Shown: piece after piece, positions 62,259-64,000 of the stretch | How the letters are laid out: each line of letters begins with the position of its first letter | Numbering within the stretch: the first letter of the stretch is position 1 | NCBI RefSeq assembly: GCF_026460945.1 | Contig: NZ_JAOVZV010000018.1 | Coordinates: 90,358-154,357 of the forward strand | Source of the DNA: Chryseobacterium luquanense | GTDB taxonomy: Bacteria; Bacteroidota; Bacteroidia; Flavobacteriales; Weeksellaceae | Reading direction: 5' to 3' | DNA: 64,000 nt | Notes under the pieces: model-generated | Told to the model about the DNA's origin: nothing | The model's input: only the letters and a program-made list of their open reading frames with translations | Database searches by the model: none | Made by a program: the position numbers and the translations under genes

Positions 62259-62636
62259 ATGAATACACCATCAGAATTAAAGTACACTAAAGACCACGAG
62301 TGGGTAAAAATCGAAGGTAACGTTGCTACAATTGGTATCACAGACTTTGCGCAGGGAGAGTTGGGAGACATCGTTTATGTAGATGTAGATACAGTAGATG
62401 ACGATATCAATGGTGGAGATGTTTTCGGAAGTGTTGAAGCGGTAAAAACGGTTTCAGATTTATTCTTGCCAATTTCAGGGAAAGTAACAGAGTTTAATTC
62501 TGCTTTAGAAGATCAGCCGGAATTACTAAACACAGATCCTTATGGAAACGGATGGATCATCAAATTGGAAATTGCAGAAGATGCAGATCACTCAGAATTG
62601 CTTTCAGCTGAAGAATACCAAGCAATCATTGGATAA
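62259..62636 (+). CDS. gcvH: Glycine cleavage system H protein
   Basis: A 125-residue lipoyl-carrier protein. The lipoylation lysine is Lys63 in [20 protein letters not shown]. The start at 62259 ([16 protein letters not shown]) is the family start; an in-frame TTG at 62223 would add unlikely residues and lie inside the promoter. It carries the aminomethyl group between P, T and L proteins, which are not in this window. Confidence 0.95.
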   Translation: MNTPSELKYTKDHEWVKIEGNVATIGITDFAQGELGDIVYVDVDTVDDDINGGDVFGSVEAVKTVSDLFLPISGKVTEFNSALEDQPELLNTDPYGNGWIIKLEIAEDADHSELLSAEEYQAIIG

Positions 62637-62988
62637 AATTTCAAACATATTTATAAAGATACTGCCCATTTATTGGGCATTTCTTACTTATATGCTCCTG
62701 CGTCCCGGAGTCGAAAACCACGAATACTTCTTTATGTTCGACGGTATTGACAAAGTTTTGCATTTGAGCATTTTTGCAGCATTAGGTTTTTGCTTTATTG
62801 CCGCTTTTCCCAAAATCAAATTTTCTTATTTCTTTCAGATTATACTTATTTATGCATTCCTCACTGAAATACTTCAGGAAGAAATGAAACTAGGCAGATC
62901 TATGGAAACTCTAGATATTGTAGCTGATACTATTGGTTGTTTAGTCGGATACTATATATATAAGATACTCATTAAACGTTTTTTTTAA
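62629..62988 (+). CDS. VanZ family membrane protein
   Basis: A 119-residue protein starting at a TTG (62629) that overlaps the gcvH stop by eight bases. The longer in-frame ATG at 62542 would lie deep in gcvH. VanZ pattern: [16 protein letters not shown], then [20 protein letters not shown], and a late [22 protein letters not shown]. Four helices. The function of VanZ-like proteins in general is unclear; many occur near gcvH in Flavobacteriia as I recall. Confidence 0.82.
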   Translation: MDKISNIFIKILPIYWAFLTYMLLRPGVENHEYFFMFDGIDKVLHLSIFAALGFCFIAAFPKIKFSYFFQIILIYAFLTEILQEEMKLGRSMETLDIVADTIGCLVGYYIYKILIKRFF

Positions 62989-63050
62989 TTTTTGTATTTA
63001 AAATTATCACTACGTGAATAAAACAACTAAGAAATTTTAAAAACAATTTA

Positions 63051-63075
63051 CCTCAGAATTTCTGGGGTGTTTTTT
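63051..63075 (+). terminator. Terminator after VanZ gene
   Basis: CCTCAG (63051-63056) with CTGGGG (63062-63067), one G-U pair, followed after GTG by a T-run. Confidence 0.6.
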
Positions 63076-63076
63076 T

Positions 63077-63205
63077 GTAGCTTTATCCCGCTCTCCACTG
63101 TATCTTTTGCTCATTGTTCCTCATCACAAAAGGATGTCGTTTCGATCGGGGCTATGGGAATTTGGGTTATTGCGGGATTTAGTAATTTAACTTCAAGATT
63201 TGGAA
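63077..63205 (-). repeat. Flavobacterial spacer element containing AGCCCCGATCGAAACGACAT
   Basis: Read on the minus strand, the block has TAACCCAAATTCCC, AGCCCCGATCGAAACGACAT, then GGAGAGCGGGATAAAGC. I recognise these words as a recurring intergenic element of flavobacteria. It ends close to the VanZ terminator. Confidence 0.55.
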
Positions 63206-63600
63206 TTCCACATTCTGACTTATACTATATCATTGAACTCGTTGTGCATTTTGGATCATTGTCTTTCGAAAATAAGTGAAACGGCTTTGTTTAGCTTAAT
63301 ATCAGTGTCTTTTTATAATTCTTTGTATAGCCTTGCGTTTTTTATCGATAAAAAAACAAAGTTTTTATAATAAATGCTATCTTTTAAAATGAACAATGGT
63401 ATTTCATTTAATAAGAATGCAAAGACTTAATGTTAATTGCTTTGCAATATTACATGCATTTAACGTCACAATTAAGATTTGTGGCAGCATGAAACTTGTT
63501 ATTAAGAGCTTTTACAATATATATAGAAGTAATTATGAATTCAAAACAAATTATTACCCATTATAATAATACATTTCCCAATAAACTTTCGATCAAACAA

Positions 63601-63630
63601 AGCTCCGTAGGAGCGGAACCTTTGTAGAAT
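63601..63630. repeat. GCTCC-GTA-GGAGC repeat, copy 1
   Basis: AGCTCCGTAGGAGC then CTTTGTAGAAT. The stem GCTCC/GGAGC has a three-base loop. Belongs with 63652, 63871 and 63912. Confidence 0.6.
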
Positions 63631-63651
63631 AAGAATACGGTTGGGATATAC

Positions 63652-63671
63652 AGCTCCATGGGAGCGACACT
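63652..63671. repeat. GCTCC-ATG-GGAGC repeat, copy 2
   Basis: GCTCCATGGGAGC with CGACACTT after. Same stem as copy 1, different loop. Confidence 0.6.
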
Positions 63672-63870
63672 TCCCGCCAATAGATTTTCTTTCAATTTTT
63701 TGATTATTTCAAAACACATTAAATATCAAATTCTATTTATTCAAAAAGCTCCAAACCAAATTTTCTTTTCCTGTTTACGTATTTTAACTTGTTTCAAATT
63801 TTTCTAAACGATATTCCATCGTTGCATCATGTGCATATTAATAATTTCCCAAGCATTTTCCGTTCCTTTG

Positions 63871-63900
63871 GAGGTTCACTTTTGTAGAAAAACATTTGGC
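63871..63900. repeat. CCT-TTGG-AGG repeat, copy 3 (variant)
   Basis: CCTTTGGAGG with TTCACTTTTGTAGAAAAACA after. The stem differs, but the downstream TTTGTAGAAA block is as in copy 1. Confidence 0.45.
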
Positions 63901-63911
63901 GGGGAATATTA

Positions 63912-63933
63912 AGCTCCCTAGGAGCGGCACAAA
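63912..63933. repeat. GCTCC-CTA-GGAGC repeat, copy 4
   Basis: GCTCCCTAGGAGC then GGCACAAA. The same stem with a third loop sequence. Confidence 0.6.
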
Positions 63934-64000
63934 ACCTGATCATTTTCCCTATTTGTCAGAATCATTGGCCTCTCGAATCTAGTTCCAAAACAACAATCCC

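Larger units (their letters stand above)
62989..64000. other. About 1 kb repeat-rich non-coding end of the window
   Basis: No convincing gene. It holds a terminator-like hairpin, a recognisable flavobacterial element and at least four stem-loop repeats (listed separately). The remaining sequence is AT-rich with no clear promoter. Confidence 0.6.

Noticed and set aside
63067..63279. Open frame of 70 residues on the + strand
   Set aside because: It lies over a recurrent intergenic element that is better read on the minus strand, and starts inside a T-run after a terminator.
1..64000. CRISPR array, rRNA genes, prophage or insertion sequences other than the RAYT
   Set aside because: No regularly spaced repeats, rRNA sequence, phage genes or other transposase were found.

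Overview
The window is a contiguous stretch of a Bacteroidota chromosome. It most resembles the Flavobacteriia (Weeksellaceae, Chryseobacterium-like). Supporting signs are an AT-rich sequence, promoters of the Bacteroidota form TTTG-N19-TAnnTTTG with little Shine-Dalgarno signal, a SprA gene next to ruvA, a T9SS-type C-terminal sorting domain, many short lipoproteins, and several families of short stem-loop repeats typical of flavobacterial spacers. The species assignment is inference.

Layout. 1-3.3 kb: the end of a phosphodiesterase, an NmrA-like oxidoreductase divergent from an HxlR regulator, and a zinc alcohol dehydrogenase. 3.7-18.5 kb: a long phenylacetate catabolic cluster (paaK, E, A, B, C, small membrane ORF, paaD, G, H, small ORF, paaI, thiolase, paaY, a RAYT transposase with its palindromes, an esterase, paaZ). 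18.6-33 kb: mixed housekeeping and unknown genes (DUF4241, SMUG2-like glycosylase, Tam-like methyltransferase, enoyl-CoA hydratase, GNAT, a large methyltransferase, a small regulator operon with membrane proteins, metallophosphoesterase, Coq4-like, lipoproteins). 33-40 kb: dtd, greA, HIT, clpX, a large secreted T9SS-type protein with a small PID-CTERM-like partner, a TlpA-like thioredoxin and a tRNA with anticodon CAT. 40-45 kb (minus strand): DUF3810, FucP-like transporter, PlsC-like acyltransferase, GtrA. 45-50.5 kb: an accessory, AT-rich island with an XRE regulator, a 674-residue glycine-linker lipoprotein that looks like a polymorphic effector, and small membrane or lipoproteins behind it. 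50.7-64 kb: BadF-type kinase, malic enzyme, ruvA, sprA, gcvH, VanZ, then about 1 kb of repeat-rich non-coding DNA.

How it works together. PaaK makes phenylacetyl-CoA, PaaABC(D)E epoxidises it, PaaG isomerises it, PaaZ opens the ring and oxidises the aldehyde, and PaaH plus the thiolase carry out beta-oxidation. PaaI and PaaY are accessory. No PaaF hydratase lies in the main cluster. The separate enoyl-CoA hydratase at 21.1 kb shares a near-identical 14-base palindrome with the paaK promoter, which suggests a common repressor and makes it a candidate for the missing step.

Other regulatory signals: a second repeated operator (ACTTTG-N5-CAAAG) overlaps the -7 boxes of two promoters around the small winged-helix regulator; a tandem TTTYCGTRAAA operator precedes the XRE/effector pair; and an orphan promoter-terminator unit at about 40.5 kb may encode a small RNA. 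No CRISPR array, rRNA, prophage or classical insertion sequence was seen.
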